Assembly (NCBI GenBank): GCA_016213505.1
Contig: JACRAF010000006.1
Location: 56,702 to 120,701 of the forward strand
Origin: Devosia nanyangense
Lineage (GTDB): Bacteria > Pseudomonadota > Alphaproteobacteria > Rhizobiales > Devosiaceae
Direction of reading: 5' to 3'
Length of the DNA: 64,000 nucleotides
How positions within the stretch are numbered: the first letter of the stretch is position 1; every line of letters starts with the position of its first letter. The translations under genes and the position numbers were made by a program. The notes under the pieces were generated by a model. The model was not told the DNA's origin. It worked only from the letters and a program-made list of their open reading frames with translations, and ran no database searches. Of this stretch, positions 44,294-53,422 are shown piece after piece.

Positions 44294-45435
44294 TGGCGGG
44301 ACCAACCGACCAGGACAAACTCGCCGAAAACTGGAACCCGACGGCGGGCGCCGAAGGGGAGACCATCTCCGCCGACTGGGCGGCGATGCTCGAGAGCGAT
44401 CCGACCAAGGTACAGGAGGAGGCAGGCGGCGACCGCGTCCTCAACCAGGACGAGATCGACAGCCTGCTCGGCTTCGACGCCAACACCACCAGCAATGTCG
44501 AGCTCACCGGTGTTCAGGCGCTGATCAACTCGGCGCTGGTCTCGTACGAGCGCCTGCCAATGCTCGAAATCGTCTTCGACCGGCTGGTGCGGCTGGCGAC
44601 GACGTCGCTGCGCAACTTCACCTCCGACAACGTCGAGGTGTCGATGGAGTCGATCTCCTCGGTCCGCTTCGGCGACTACCTCAATTCGATCCCGCTGCCG
44701 GCGATCCTGTCAGTGATCAAGGCCGAGGAGTGGGACAATTTCGGCCTGCTCACGGTCGACAGCAATCTCATCTATTCGATGATCGATGTGTTGCTGGGCG
44801 GGCGCCGCATCGGCGGCCAGATCCGGGTCGAGGGCCGACCCTATACCACCATCGAGATGGCGCTGGCCCGCCGCATGATCGAAGTCATCCTCGAAGATAC
44901 GCACCGGGCATTCGCCCCGGTGACCGAGGTCAATTTCAAACTCGAGCGGCTCGAGACCAATCCGCGTTTTGCCGCGATCTCGCGACCGGCCAATGCGGCG
45001 ATCCTGATCGAGCTGAGGATCGAGATGGATGATCGCGGCGGCAAGATCGAGATTCTCCTGCCCTACGCGACGATCGAGCCGATCCGCGAGCAGCTGCTGC
45101 AGATGTATATGGGCGAGAAGTTCGGCCGCGACCCGATCTGGGAAGGCCATCTCGCCACCGAGATTTTCGCCGCCGACGTGCAGCTCGAAGCGGTGCTGCA
45201 CGACTTCGAGTTGCCGCTGAGCCGGGCGCTCGGGCTCACGCCGGGCGAAACCATCATGTTCGACCGGTCGCCGGCCGATCCGGTCATGCTCCGCTGCGGC
45301 GAGGTGGACCTCACCGAGGCGATCATGGGGCATATCGGCAATCACGTCTCGGTGCGGGTGGCGCGCCCGCTCAACCCGCCCAAGGTGACGATGGCGGCGT
45401 TCGAGGCACTGGATAAACAAGCGGAGGGGCGTTGA
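44293..45435 (+). CDS. fliM: Flagellar motor switch protein FliM
   Basis: FliM is part of the C-ring and binds phosphorylated CheY. The 380-residue protein has an N-terminal extension of about 45 residues before the CheY-binding-like motif VLNQDEIDSLLGF. The CheC-like middle domain contains FSMIDVLLGGRR-type sequence (YSMIDVLLGGRRIGG), and the C-terminal SpoA-like domain has PLSRALGLTPGETIMFDRSPADPV. The ATG overlaps the fliL stop by one base, and the end overlaps the next gene (TGATG). Confidence 0.93.
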   Translation: MAGPTDQDKLAENWNPTAGAEGETISADWAAMLESDPTKVQEEAGGDRVLNQDEIDSLLGFDANTTSNVELTGVQALINSALVSYERLPMLEIVFDRLVRLATTSLRNFTSDNVEVSMESISSVRFGDYLNSIPLPAILSVIKAEEWDNFGLLTVDSNLIYSMIDVLLGGRRIGGQIRVEGRPYTTIEMALARRMIEVILEDTHRAFAPVTEVNFKLERLETNPRFAAISRPANAAILIELRIEMDDRGGKIEILLPYATIEPIREQLLQMYMGEKFGRDPIWEGHLATEIFAADVQLEAVLHDFELPLSRALGLTPGETIMFDRSPADPVMLRCGEVDLTEAIMGHIGNHVSVRVARPLNPPKVTMAAFEALDKQAEGR

Positions 45436-45899
45436 TGTTCGGCATGAGCCTGGGAATGGTGGTCGAGGGCTCGGTGACAGTGCTGCTGGCCGTAACCATC
45501 GGCTATTGCGTCGTCCTCAACGCGCGGCTGAAGCGCCTCCATTCCGATCGCGAGACGCTCGGCAAGATGGTGAGCGACCTGATGCAGGCGACGGGGCTCG
45601 CCAACGCCGCGGTCAGGGAACTCAAGACCGCCGCGCTCGAGGCCGAGACCAGCCTGACGGCGCGGCTCGAAGAGGCTCAGACGCTCGAGCAGAAGCTCGC
45701 GGGTCACGTGAACAACGGCTCGCAGCTGGTTGAAAAGATCGGGCGCATCACTGCCGCCGCGAAGTCGCAGCCGCTGCCGGAGGCCAAGGTCGAGGCCAAG
45801 CCGAAGGCCGCGCCGCAACCGGTCGAGCCACAGGGCCGGCTGCATTCGGCGCTGCAGCAACTGGCGATGCGGCCCGGCATCGGAGGCAAAGCCGCTTGA
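45435..45899 (+). CDS. DUF6468 flagellar-operon protein
   Basis: This 154-residue protein has one N-terminal membrane helix (VVEGSVTVLLAVTIGYCVVLNARL), then a coiled coil (about residues 35-100, rich in Leu/Glu/Lys) and an Ala/Pro tail. It fits the DUF6468 family found between fliM and motE in alphaproteobacterial flagellar operons. It is coupled at both ends (TGATG with fliM, TTGA with the next gene). The biochemical role is unknown. Confidence 0.8.
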   Translation: MFGMSLGMVVEGSVTVLLAVTIGYCVVLNARLKRLHSDRETLGKMVSDLMQATGLANAAVRELKTAALEAETSLTARLEEAQTLEQKLAGHVNNGSQLVEKIGRITAAAKSQPLPEAKVEAKPKAAPQPVEPQGRLHSALQQLAMRPGIGGKAA

Positions 45900-46882
45900 A
45901 ATCGATCCGCCTCCTACCGGTCGTCATCTTCGCCGCGCTGGCGCTGCTGATCTTCAAGGGGATCGGGCTGGTCACCAGTGGCGGCTACGTGCTCACGGGG
46001 CCGGTGGTGGCGATCGCCCAGGAAGGTGGCCACGCCGAGGATTTGAGCGGGACGACGCCGCCGGAAGCGGTGCTGACGGACACCAGCCCGACGCTCGGCG
46101 ACACCGCGCCGACGATTGCGACCAAACTCGAGGCCGCGGCGTCCGAAAGCGCCTCGGGTCACGAGACGAGCGAGCCCTCGAGCACTGATGGCGGTCACGG
46201 CGAGGCTTCGTCCGAGGCCGCACAGGCCGCGGCGGAGGTGGCGTGTCCGGAATCGCCGGCGCCTGCGTCCGAGCCCGCACATGGTGAGGGCCTCAACGAC
46301 AATATCGGCAATGCGCTGGCGACCGGTTGTCCGCCGCCCGCGGCCCCGGTCAACGAATTCGGCGACGCGCTGCCGACCACCAAGGATGGCTCCGGCAAGA
46401 TCGTGCCGCTGGCCGTCGCCGAAGGCGGCGACAGTGCCACCGCGCTGCTGCAGCGGCTCAGCGACCGTCGGGCCGAGCTCGACAGGCGCGAGGCCGAACT
46501 GGCGATGCGCACCGATCTCGTCGCGGCCGCCGAGAAGCGCCTCGACGAGCGGACGAAGGCGCTCGAGGAACTCGAAGCCAAGGTCAGTGCGCTGGTCGAC
46601 GAGAAACAGGCCGTCGAGGATGCCGGGTTCAAGGGTGTCGTCAGCATGTACGAGACGATGAAGCCGAAGGAGGCTGCAAAAGTCTTCGACCAGCTCGACC
46701 TCCAGGTGCTGCTGCGCGTAGTGCGCGCCATGAACCCCAGAAAGATGGCGCCGGTTCTCGCGGCCATGAGCGCGCAGAAGGCAGACGAGCTGACCACAGC
46801 GCTGGCGGCGGTGAAGGTCAGCGCCACCGTCGCCGACGCGGGCGAGAACCTTGCGGCGCTGCCGCAGATCGTCGGCAAATAA
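45896..46882 (+). CDS. MotE-like protein (MgtE-N-like domain) of the flagellar operon
   Basis: This 328-residue protein has an N-terminal signal anchor (LLPVVIFAALALLIFKGIGLV), an Ala/Ser/Glu-rich disordered spacer of about 130 residues, a coiled coil (RLSDRRAELDRREAELAMR onward) and a C-terminal domain KGVVSMYETMKPKEAAKVFDQLDLQVLLRVVRAMNPRKMAPVLAAM. That last block is the MotE/MgtE-N type fold. In Sinorhizobium MotE is a periplasmic chaperone for MotC. The TTG start overlaps the DUF6468 stop. Whether it serves the following large protein is not known. Confidence 0.8.
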   Translation: MKSIRLLPVVIFAALALLIFKGIGLVTSGGYVLTGPVVAIAQEGGHAEDLSGTTPPEAVLTDTSPTLGDTAPTIATKLEAAASESASGHETSEPSSTDGGHGEASSEAAQAAAEVACPESPAPASEPAHGEGLNDNIGNALATGCPPPAAPVNEFGDALPTTKDGSGKIVPLAVAEGGDSATALLQRLSDRRAELDRREAELAMRTDLVAAAEKRLDERTKALEELEAKVSALVDEKQAVEDAGFKGVVSMYETMKPKEAAKVFDQLDLQVLLRVVRAMNPRKMAPVLAAMSAQKADELTTALAAVKVSATVADAGENLAALPQIVGK

Positions 46883-46974
46883 CGCCCCAAAGCCCCGGAT
46901 TCGTAAGCGGGCGTTAAGCCGCCAGCCCTATCCTTAACGCTTGTTTGCGTGAGCGTTTCGAGTAACGGCCGGCG

Positions 46975-49900
46975 ATGAGTGCGATGTGGCGGCGGGCGGG
47001 GATGCCGGTGCGGCTTTTGCTGGCTGCGCTGCTTTGGCTCGCGCTCGGCGCAGCGGCCGTCCAAGCCGCCGAGCGCGTGCAGGTTCACGCCACGGCCGAG
47101 CAGGGCTTCGGGCGCATCGTCCTGCAGTTCACCGACCGGATGGACCTGCCGAAATACAAGATCAGTTTCGACAATGGCGTGCTCGCCGTGACCTTCGCCG
47201 ACCCGGTGTCGATGACCCTGCCGGACCTGCTGGCGACCGCCCCGGCCTACCTGACCATCGGGCGCGTCGACCCGGACGGCAAGGGCGTGCGTTTCGGGCT
47301 CAGGACTGCGTTCAACATCCACAGCATGGAAGCCGGCGAGAAGCTGTTCATCGACATGATGCCGGAGGGCTGGCAGGGCCTGCCGCCGAGCCTGCCGCCG
47401 GCGATCGTCGCGCAACTGACCGAGCGGGCGAAGAACGCCGCGGTCGAAGCCGAGCAGAGGCGTAAGGCCGAAGAGGCCAAGGCGCTCAATCCGCAGGTCG
47501 CCCTGCGCGCAGGCCGCAACCCGACCTTCATGCGCGTCGAGTTCGACTGGAGCGTCGATACGAAGGCTGAGTTCGTGCAGAACGGCACGACTGCGACGCT
47601 CACCTTCGACTGGCCGGTGGAGATCGATCTCTATGCGCTCAAGTCGCAATTGCCGAGCGAGATCACCGGCATCAGCAGCGAGGTCAGCACCGCCGGCAGC
47701 AAGATCGTTCTGGCGCTCGCCGACGGGGTGACGCCGCGGTTCTACGGCACCGATGCCCGGCAGTTCATCCTCGACGTCGATCTCACCAACGGCGAGATCG
47801 CCGCCAACAGGACGACGGCGGAGGCCGCTGCGAAAGCGGCGGAGGCGACCGCGCTGGCGGCGCGGGTCGCCGATGCCATGGCCAGTAGCGAGACCAGCGA
47901 ACTGGCGGCGAACGCTGCCGGAACCCAGGTAGCGGCGAGCGACCAGGTTCCAGGCGCCGCAATCACGCCGAGGATCGAGGAGATTTCCGGTACCGTCCGG
48001 GTGTCGTTCCCGTTCGACCGCGACACCGCTTCCGCGGTGTTCCGGCGCGGCGACACGCTGTGGATGCTGTTCGATACGCCGACCTCGATCAATCAGCCGG
48101 AGCAGTCCGACGCGCTGTCGTCGATCGCCACCGGCTTTACGGTGGTGCCGGCGGGCGAAACGCAGATCGTGCGTGTGGACCTGTCTACCGAGAAACTCGC
48201 GACGCTTGCCTCCGAGGGCCGTTCCTGGGTGCTCTCGATCGGCGACGTGCTGCTCAACGCCACCGAGCCGTTGACGCTGAAGCGCAACCGCGACCCCGAC
48301 GGCCATTTCGAAATGACGGCGGCGCTCGGCAAGCCGTACCAGGTGCACAGCTTCCGCGATCCGGTGGTCGGCGATTTCCTCGATGTGGTGACGGCGTTCC
48401 CGCCGGCGCGCGGCAGCGCGCGCGACTTGAGCTATGTCGATTTCGACGCGCTTCGTTCGGTGCATGGACTGGTCGTCCGTCCCGACAATGCCGATCTCGA
48501 TGTCAGCGTCGTCGACGACCACGCCCTGATCAAGGTGCCGGACGGACTGATGCTTTCGGACCAGGACGCGCCGCGCGCCCTCGACAGCGGCAGCGCCGCG
48601 GAGTTCCGTGACAGTTTTGTCGATTTCGCCGCGCTCAAGGAGGACAATCCGGCGGCGTTCGAGAAGAAGGGCGAGGAACTCAGCGAAGACGCGGCGGTCA
48701 AGGAAGGGCAGTCCCGCGAGGTCGCCCGCCTGGCGCTGGCGCAGTACTATGTCGGCAACCAGTACGCCGAGGAGGCGATCGGTGTGCTCAAGGTGCTCGA
48801 CAGCGATCTCAAGAGCGACGACCTGCGCAAGAAGGTGAAACTTACCAGCGCCATCGCCAACGTCCTCGCGGCGCGGTCGGGCGAGGCGCTCGATATCCTC
48901 AACAGCACCTCGTTCTCCGACGAGGTCGATGCCGTCATGTGGCGGACCATTGCCCGCGCCGACGTCCACGATTTTGCCGGCGCCCGCTCCGATGCGCTCG
49001 CGGCCGAGAGCGTCGTCCAGGTCTATCCGGTCTGGGTTCGGCAGAAATTTCTGTTCGCCGGAATTCGGGCGGCGCTCGAAACCTCCGACGTGCCGCTGGC
49101 GCAGCGCTATCTCGGGCTCATCGTGTTCGCGCAATTGTCGCCCGAGGACGTGACGCTCTATCAGCTGTTCCAGGGACGTGTCGCCGAAGCGCAGGGGCAG
49201 GTTGCCGCGGCGCTCGACACCTACGGCCAGGTCATCGCCGCCGACGTGCGTCCGACGCGCGCCGAGGCCGTCTACCGCACGCTGCTGCTGCTGCGTTCGA
49301 CCGGCAAGATCGATCTCGCCAAAGCGACCGCGACCCTCTCGGCAGAGGCGATGCTGTGGCGCGGCAATCCGCTCGAGGCCGACATGGAAAAGCTCCTGGC
49401 GGAGCTCTATTTCGAGCACAAGGACTACCGTTTCGGCTTCGAGACAGTGAAGGACGCCGCGGCGCACAACCCGGACAGCAAGCCCATCGGCGCGCTGATC
49501 GAGGAGGCCGGAATCCAGTTCGGCAACCTCTTTCTCAACGGCGCCGCAGATCAGCTGGGCGATCTCGACGCGCTCAGCCTCTACTATGATTTCCGTCAGC
49601 TGACGCCGCCCGGCGCGCGCGGCGACGAGATGATCCGCAATCTCGCCCGGCGGCTGGTCAAGGTCGATCTGCTCGGGCAGGCGGCGGAGCTGCTCGAATA
49701 CCAGATCGACAGCCGGCTCAAGGGTGTCGCCCAGGCGCAGGTCGCCGCCGACCTGGCGCTGATCCGCATTGCCGACCGCAACCCCGAGGCCGCATTGCGT
49801 GTGCTCAATCGCACCCGCGTCGCCGACCTGTCGCCGACCCTCGAGCGGCAGCGGCGCGTTCTCGAGGCGCGCGCGCTGATCGACGCCGACCGCGCCGACC

Positions 49901-50343
49901 TGGCGCTCGACCTGCTGACCCGGGTGAGCGGACGTGACGCCGATCTGCTGCGGGTCGACGGCTACTGGAAGGCCAAGAACTACACCGCCGCGTCCGACCT
50001 GATCGAGACGGTGTACTCGGCCGACGATACGGCGACGCTCAGCCAGCCGGCGCGGATGAACATCCTCAAGGCGGCGGTGGGGCTGGTGCTGGCCGGCGAC
50101 GAACTGGGGCTCAACCGGCTCCGCAGCAAGTTCTCCGACCGCATGGCGCAGGCGCAGGAATGGCCGATGTTCGACTACATCACCAGCCCGAACGTCTCGA
50201 TGACCGGGATGCAGTTCAAGGCGGCCGCCAAGGCCGTGTCCGGGCTCGATTCGATCACCGCGTTCCTCAACGCCTACCGCCAGCTCTACGCGGTCGATCC
50301 GGCGCTGACCCCGGTCGCGGCGTCGGCACGGAGCTCGGTGTAG
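46975..50343 (+). CDS. Large periplasmic TPR-like protein in the flagellar cluster
   Basis: This 1122-residue protein has a signal peptide (LLLAALLWLALGAAAVQA). Residues about 35-420 contain at least three beta-rich AMIN-like repeats (RVQVHATAEQGFGRIVLQFTDRM; FMRVEFDWSVDTKAEFV; TVRVSFPFDRDTASAVF) with a coiled-coil linker between. The C-terminal 600 residues are helical repeats like TPR (LALAQYYVGNQYAEEAIGVLKVL; VAEAQGQVAAALDTYGQVI). It follows the fliL-fliM-DUF6468-motE-like genes by 92 bp on the same strand. I do not recognise a named family; the position suggests a motor or stator scaffold, perhaps MotC-like in role. Confidence 0.82.
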   Translation: MSAMWRRAGMPVRLLLAALLWLALGAAAVQAAERVQVHATAEQGFGRIVLQFTDRMDLPKYKISFDNGVLAVTFADPVSMTLPDLLATAPAYLTIGRVDPDGKGVRFGLRTAFNIHSMEAGEKLFIDMMPEGWQGLPPSLPPAIVAQLTERAKNAAVEAEQRRKAEEAKALNPQVALRAGRNPTFMRVEFDWSVDTKAEFVQNGTTATLTFDWPVEIDLYALKSQLPSEITGISSEVSTAGSKIVLALADGVTPRFYGTDARQFILDVDLTNGEIAANRTTAEAAAKAAEATALAARVADAMASSETSELAANAAGTQVAASDQVPGAAITPRIEEISGTVRVSFPFDRDTASAVFRRGDTLWMLFDTPTSINQPEQSDALSSIATGFTVVPAGETQIVRVDLSTEKLATLASEGRSWVLSIGDVLLNATEPLTLKRNRDPDGHFEMTAALGKPYQVHSFRDPVVGDFLDVVTAFPPARGSARDLSYVDFDALRSVHGLVVRPDNADLDVSVVDDHALIKVPDGLMLSDQDAPRALDSGSAAEFRDSFVDFAALKEDNPAAFEKKGEELSEDAAVKEGQSREVARLALAQYYVGNQYAEEAIGVLKVLDSDLKSDDLRKKVKLTSAIANVLAARSGEALDILNSTSFSDEVDAVMWRTIARADVHDFAGARSDALAAESVVQVYPVWVRQKFLFAGIRAALETSDVPLAQRYLGLIVFAQLSPEDVTLYQLFQGRVAEAQGQVAAALDTYGQVIAADVRPTRAEAVYRTLLLLRSTGKIDLAKATATLSAEAMLWRGNPLEADMEKLLAELYFEHKDYRFGFETVKDAAAHNPDSKPIGALIEEAGIQFGNLFLNGAADQLGDLDALSLYYDFRQLTPPGARGDEMIRNLARRLVKVDLLGQAAELLEYQIDSRLKGVAQAQVAADLALIRIADRNPEAALRVLNRTRVADLSPTLERQRRVLEARALIDADRADLALDLLTRVSGRDADLLRVDGYWKAKNYTAASDLIETVYSADDTATLSQPARMNILKAAVGLVLAGDELGLNRLRSKFSDRMAQAQEWPMFDYITSPNVSMTGMQFKAAAKAVSGLDSITAFLNAYRQLYAVDPALTPVAASARSSV

Positions 50344-50352
50344 CTCACAAGG

Positions 50353-51153
50353 CTACGAGCCGCCGAAACTCCGCACGAGCGAGCCGGCGACCAGATGCCA
50401 GCCGTCGACGAGCACGAAGAAGATCAGCTTGAACGGCAGCGAGATGACGACGGGCGGCAGCATCATCATGCCCATCGACATCAGCACCGAGGCGACCACC
50501 ATGTCGATGATGACGAAGGGCAGGAACAGCAGGAAGCCGATTTCGAAGGCGCGGCGAAGTTCCGAGATCATGAACGCCGGAACGAGGATCTTCAGCGGGA
50601 TCGTCGCCGCGTCGGCCGGCGGATCCTCCTTGCTGAGATCGTAGAACAGCTGCACGTCCGCATCGCGGACATTGGTGGCCATGAAATCGTGCAGCGGCAC
50701 CGAGCCCTTGTCGAAGGCCTCCTGCACCTGGATCTGCCCGGCCAGCAGCGGGGCCACGCCGAGGTCGTAGGCCGACTGCAAGGTCGGCTGCATGATGAAG
50801 AAGGTGAGGAACAGCGCCAGCGAGACCATCACCGAATTGGGCGGCGCGGTCTGCAGCCCAATGGCGGTCCTGAGCAGCGACAGCACCACCACGATGCGCG
50901 TGAAGCTCGTCACCATGATGAGGATCGATGGCGCCAGCGCGAGGACGGTGATGAGGCCGATGAGCTGAACGGCCCGCTGGGTCAGCGTGGTGTCGTCGCC
51001 GAAATCGACCGATACGTCCTGGGCCAGCGCGATGCCGGGCATCAGGACAATGGCCAGTGCGATGGCCGCAATCAGCAGCCGGCGCGCAAAGCGCCGCCGG
51101 TCAGGTCCGGTCGCCGCGGATGACGCTCCTGAAGAACCTGTTCCTGCCGCCAA
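50353..51153 (-). CDS. fliP: Flagellar export gate protein FliP
   Basis: FliP is a core of the type III export gate. The 266-residue protein has a signal-like helix, then PSILIMVTSFTRIVVVLSLLRTAIGLQTAPPNSVMVSLALFLTFF, ILVPAFMISELRRAFEIGFLLFLPFVIIDMVVASVLMSMGMMMLPP, all family hallmarks. The first 53 bp overlap the end of fliO in another frame. It converges on the large periplasmic protein gene with 9 bp between stops. Confidence 0.95.
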   Translation of the reverse strand: MAAGTGSSGASSAATGPDRRRFARRLLIAAIALAIVLMPGIALAQDVSVDFGDDTTLTQRAVQLIGLITVLALAPSILIMVTSFTRIVVVLSLLRTAIGLQTAPPNSVMVSLALFLTFFIMQPTLQSAYDLGVAPLLAGQIQVQEAFDKGSVPLHDFMATNVRDADVQLFYDLSKEDPPADAATIPLKILVPAFMISELRRAFEIGFLLFLPFVIIDMVVASVLMSMGMMMLPPVVISLPFKLIFFVLVDGWHLVAGSLVRSFGGS

Positions 51154-51787
51154 GTCTGGTTTGCCCGCTGGTTCCGCCGTCCGGGCCGGTTTTAGCTGAG
51201 TCGGACGGGGCGCCCGCCGAATTATCGATGCGGAGCTCCGGACCTATGGGGATAACCCCCGAGTCCGGCCGTGGCACGGGGCGCAGCAGGCTCGTGTGGC
51301 GCAGCGAGGCCTGTGGTTTCAGCGGCGCCGGGCGCGCCAGGTCGCGCAACCGGTCGATCGCCTCGCGCGGCACCTGAGCGGCCGGAACGATGGGCGCTGC
51401 GATGTCGGTCGTGCGCGCCGGGCGATGCGGCGCGGGCTGCGGTTGCGCCCGCGGCGGCGTGGCGCGGCGCGGTTGCGGCGGCTCGGGCGCGACGATGCCG
51501 GATTCGATCACGAGGTCCTGCGGTCCGCCGGTCATGATCAGGTGCTCGACATTGTCGCGGCGGATGATGATCACCTGCCGCTTGCCGTCGACCATGGCGC
51601 TGTCGACGACAGTCAGCCGGCGGTTGCGGCCGCGCGCGATGTTGCCGCCCGCCCGGGTGAAGAGTTTCAGCACCCAGACCCCGAGCACGATCATCACGAG
51701 GACGATGCCGAGCGCGAACGCCGAATTGAGGAGGGTGTTGTCCGTACCGCCGAACAGGGCCGACATGAATTGCATGACGTGCTCCAC
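51101..51787 (-). CDS. fliO: Flagellar export protein FliO
   Basis: FliO helps FliP assemble into the export gate. The 228-residue protein has one membrane helix (NSAFALGIVLVMIVLGVWVLKLF), followed by the FliO core RRLTVVDSAMVDGKRQVIIIRRDNVEHLIMTGGPQDLVIE and a long Pro/Arg/Ala tail, which is low complexity. It is divergent from flgB. The tail overlaps the fliP start by 53 bp. Confidence 0.9.
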   Translation of the reverse strand: MEHVMQFMSALFGGTDNTLLNSAFALGIVLVMIVLGVWVLKLFTRAGGNIARGRNRRLTVVDSAMVDGKRQVIIIRRDNVEHLIMTGGPQDLVIESGIVAPEPPQPRRATPPRAQPQPAPHRPARTTDIAAPIVPAAQVPREAIDRLRDLARPAPLKPQASLRHTSLLRPVPRPDSGVIPIGPELRIDNSAGAPSDSAKTGPDGGTSGQTRLGGRNRFFRSVIRGDRT

Positions 51788-51885
51788 GGTTTGCCGTCCC
51801 CCTCCGGCGTCACCAAGCAGATTTTGCCCACTATAGCCGAATGATTATGCAAAATGCGAGGCAGGCGCCGCCGGCGGCGGTTTGG

Positions 51886-51922
51886 TTAACCAGCTCTTAA
51901 CCATCGATGGGCAGAAATTGCC
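51886..51922. promoter_or_regulatory. CtrA-like box followed by an FlbD-type palindrome upstream of flgB
   Basis: TTAACC-N5-TTAACC (TTAA at 51886-51889 and 51897-51900) is an exact CtrA pattern. GGCA-GAAAT-TGCC lies at 51910-51922, its centre 23 bp downstream. The fliX promoter has the same pair with 22-bp spacing. A degenerate half-palindrome (GCAGATTTTGC) lies at 51817-51827 on the fliO side. Confidence 0.68.
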
Positions 51923-51947
51923 TATCGAGGGTGAACAGAGTCTGAAG

Positions 51948-52346
51948 ATGGAATTGTCGGGTTCATCGCTGTTCCGGGCGCTTGCCGAAAAGATGCGCTG
52001 GCATCAGGCGCGCCAGGGGGTTCTGGCCGAAAACATCGCCAATGCGGACACCCCCGGCTATGCCGAGCGCGACCTCAAGGCGTTCAGCTTCGACGACCAG
52101 ATGAAATCACTGGCGACAGTGTCCATGACGGCCACGAGCCCAGGTCAAATCTCGATCTCGAGCGGCGGCGTCGACGGGTTCGGCACCGAATCGAGGTCGT
52201 TCGAGGTCTCGCCGAGCGGCAACGGCGTCACCGTCGAAGACGAGATGATGAAGGTCGCCGCCAACGACATCGACTACCAGACCGTGACGGCGCTCTACAC
52301 GCGCTCGCTGCGGCTGATCCGCACTGCGCTCGGCCGCATCGCATGA
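51948..52346 (+). CDS. flgB: Proximal rod protein FlgB
   Basis: The 132-residue rod subunit has the short FlgB form with FRALAEKMRWHQARQGVLAENIANADTPGYAERDLK near the start and a C-terminal helix (TALYTRSLRLIRTALGRIA). The ATG at 51948 (MELSGSSLF) is used since an earlier start in the same frame would place the CtrA box inside the coding region. It opens flgB-flgC-fliE-fliQ-fliR-flhB. Confidence 0.92.
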   Translation: MELSGSSLFRALAEKMRWHQARQGVLAENIANADTPGYAERDLKAFSFDDQMKSLATVSMTATSPGQISISSGGVDGFGTESRSFEVSPSGNGVTVEDEMMKVAANDIDYQTVTALYTRSLRLIRTALGRIA

Positions 52347-52356
52347 GGGACGCTGA

Positions 52357-52770
52357 ATGACCGACTTCCTGTCTTCGCTGAAGATCGCGGCCTCGGGCCT
52401 GCATGCGCAGAACGACCGCATGCGGGTGATCGCCGAAAACATCGCCAACGCGGACTCGGCGGGCAAGACCCCGACCGAGGACCCGTATCGGCGGCGTATC
52501 CCGACCTTCCAGGCGGTGATGGACGCCGACGCCGGCGGCAAGACCGTGCGGGTGGGCAAGATCGCGCTCGACATGTCGGCGTTCGAGAGCCGCTACGAGC
52601 CCGGCCACCCGGCGGCCGACGCGCGCGGCTATGTGCGATACCCGAACATCGATCCACTGATCGAAGCGATGGACATGCGCGAAGCGCAGAGAAGCTACGA
52701 GGCCAATCTCAACGTGGTGACCGTGACCCGCCAGATGATGGGCCGCACCATCGACATCCTCAGAGCCTGA
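52357..52770 (+). CDS. flgC: Proximal rod protein FlgC
   Basis: The 137-residue protein has the rod N-terminus FLSSLKIAASGLHAQNDRMRVIAENIANADSAGKTPTEDPYRRR and the C-terminal block YVRYPNIDPLIEAMDMREAQRSYEANLNVV, both diagnostic for FlgC. It starts 10 bp after flgB. Confidence 0.94.
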   Translation: MTDFLSSLKIAASGLHAQNDRMRVIAENIANADSAGKTPTEDPYRRRIPTFQAVMDADAGGKTVRVGKIALDMSAFESRYEPGHPAADARGYVRYPNIDPLIEAMDMREAQRSYEANLNVVTVTRQMMGRTIDILRA

Positions 52771-52822
52771 CGCGGGCGCCCGCCGGGCGCCGCTGCGACC
52801 AGGAGAAAGATAGAATCAGCCG

Positions 52823-53146
52823 ATGAGCACGCCGTTCAACGCCGTCGCCGCCGCCTACAGCAATGCCTCCAAGCTCATCAGCGAGAGCGGAAAGAGTTCG
52901 CCCATAACATCAGGGCAAGGCGGGCAAGCGGCTGATTTCGGCAAACTTCTCGCCGACCAGCTGCAGGGTGTGGTGGAGGCCGGCAAGCACAGCGATCAGA
53001 TGTCGCTTGATCTGCTCAACGGCAAGGCCAATGTCGTCGACGTGGTCACCGCCATCAGCCAGACCGAGCTCGCGATGGAGAGCATGGTGGCGGTGCGCGA
53101 CAAGGTGATTTCCGCCTATGAGGAAATCATGCGGATGCCGATCTAG
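52823..53146 (+). CDS. fliE: MS-ring/rod junction protein FliE
   Basis: FliE joins the MS-ring to the rod. The 107-residue sequence has a helical C-terminus typical of the family: DQMSLDLLNGKANVVDVVTAISQTELAMESMVAVRDKVISAYEEIMRMPI. AGGAGAAAG precedes the ATG. It is in the expected place between flgC and fliQ. Confidence 0.92.
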   Translation: MSTPFNAVAAAYSNASKLISESGKSSPITSGQGGQAADFGKLLADQLQGVVEAGKHSDQMSLDLLNGKANVVDVVTAISQTELAMESMVAVRDKVISAYEEIMRMPI

Positions 53147-53155
53147 GGTTTTCAG

Positions 53156-53422
53156 ATGAACGGAACCGAAGTCCTCGACATCGCCCGCGACGGCATCTGG
53201 GTGATGATCCTGGTCGCGGCGCCGATGATGGCGGTCGGCCTCCTTGTCGGCGTCGTCATCGCCCTGTTCCAGGCGCTGACCCAGATCCAGGAGCAGACAC
53301 TGGTGTTCGTGCCCAAGATCCTCGCGATCTTCGTCACCATGCTGGTGGCTTTGCCGTTCATGGGCTCGACCATGTCGAGCTACATGATGCGGCTCGCCGA
53401 CATGATCGTGACCGGCGGATGA
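53156..53422 (+). CDS. fliQ: Flagellar export gate protein FliQ
   Basis: The 88-residue protein has two membrane helices, VMILVAAPMMAVGLLVGVVIALFQALTQIQEQTLVFVPKILAIF being the conserved FliQ core. It starts 9 bp after fliE and overlaps fliR by 4 bp (ATGA). Confidence 0.94.
   Translation: MNGTEVLDIARDGIWVMILVAAPMMAVGLLVGVVIALFQALTQIQEQTLVFVPKILAIFVTMLVALPFMGSTMSSYMMRLADMIVTGG

Noticed and set aside
46195..49467. Very long open frame on the minus strand (1090 codons)
   Set aside because: It lies antisense to the motE-like and TPR genes, is rich in Arg/His/Gly typical of shadow frames in GC-rich DNA, and shows no domain.
51841..51880. Minus-strand sigma-54 element for fliO
   Set aside because: The -12 box TTGCA is good but the invariant GG of the -24 box is replaced by GC; early export genes are expected to be CtrA controlled.
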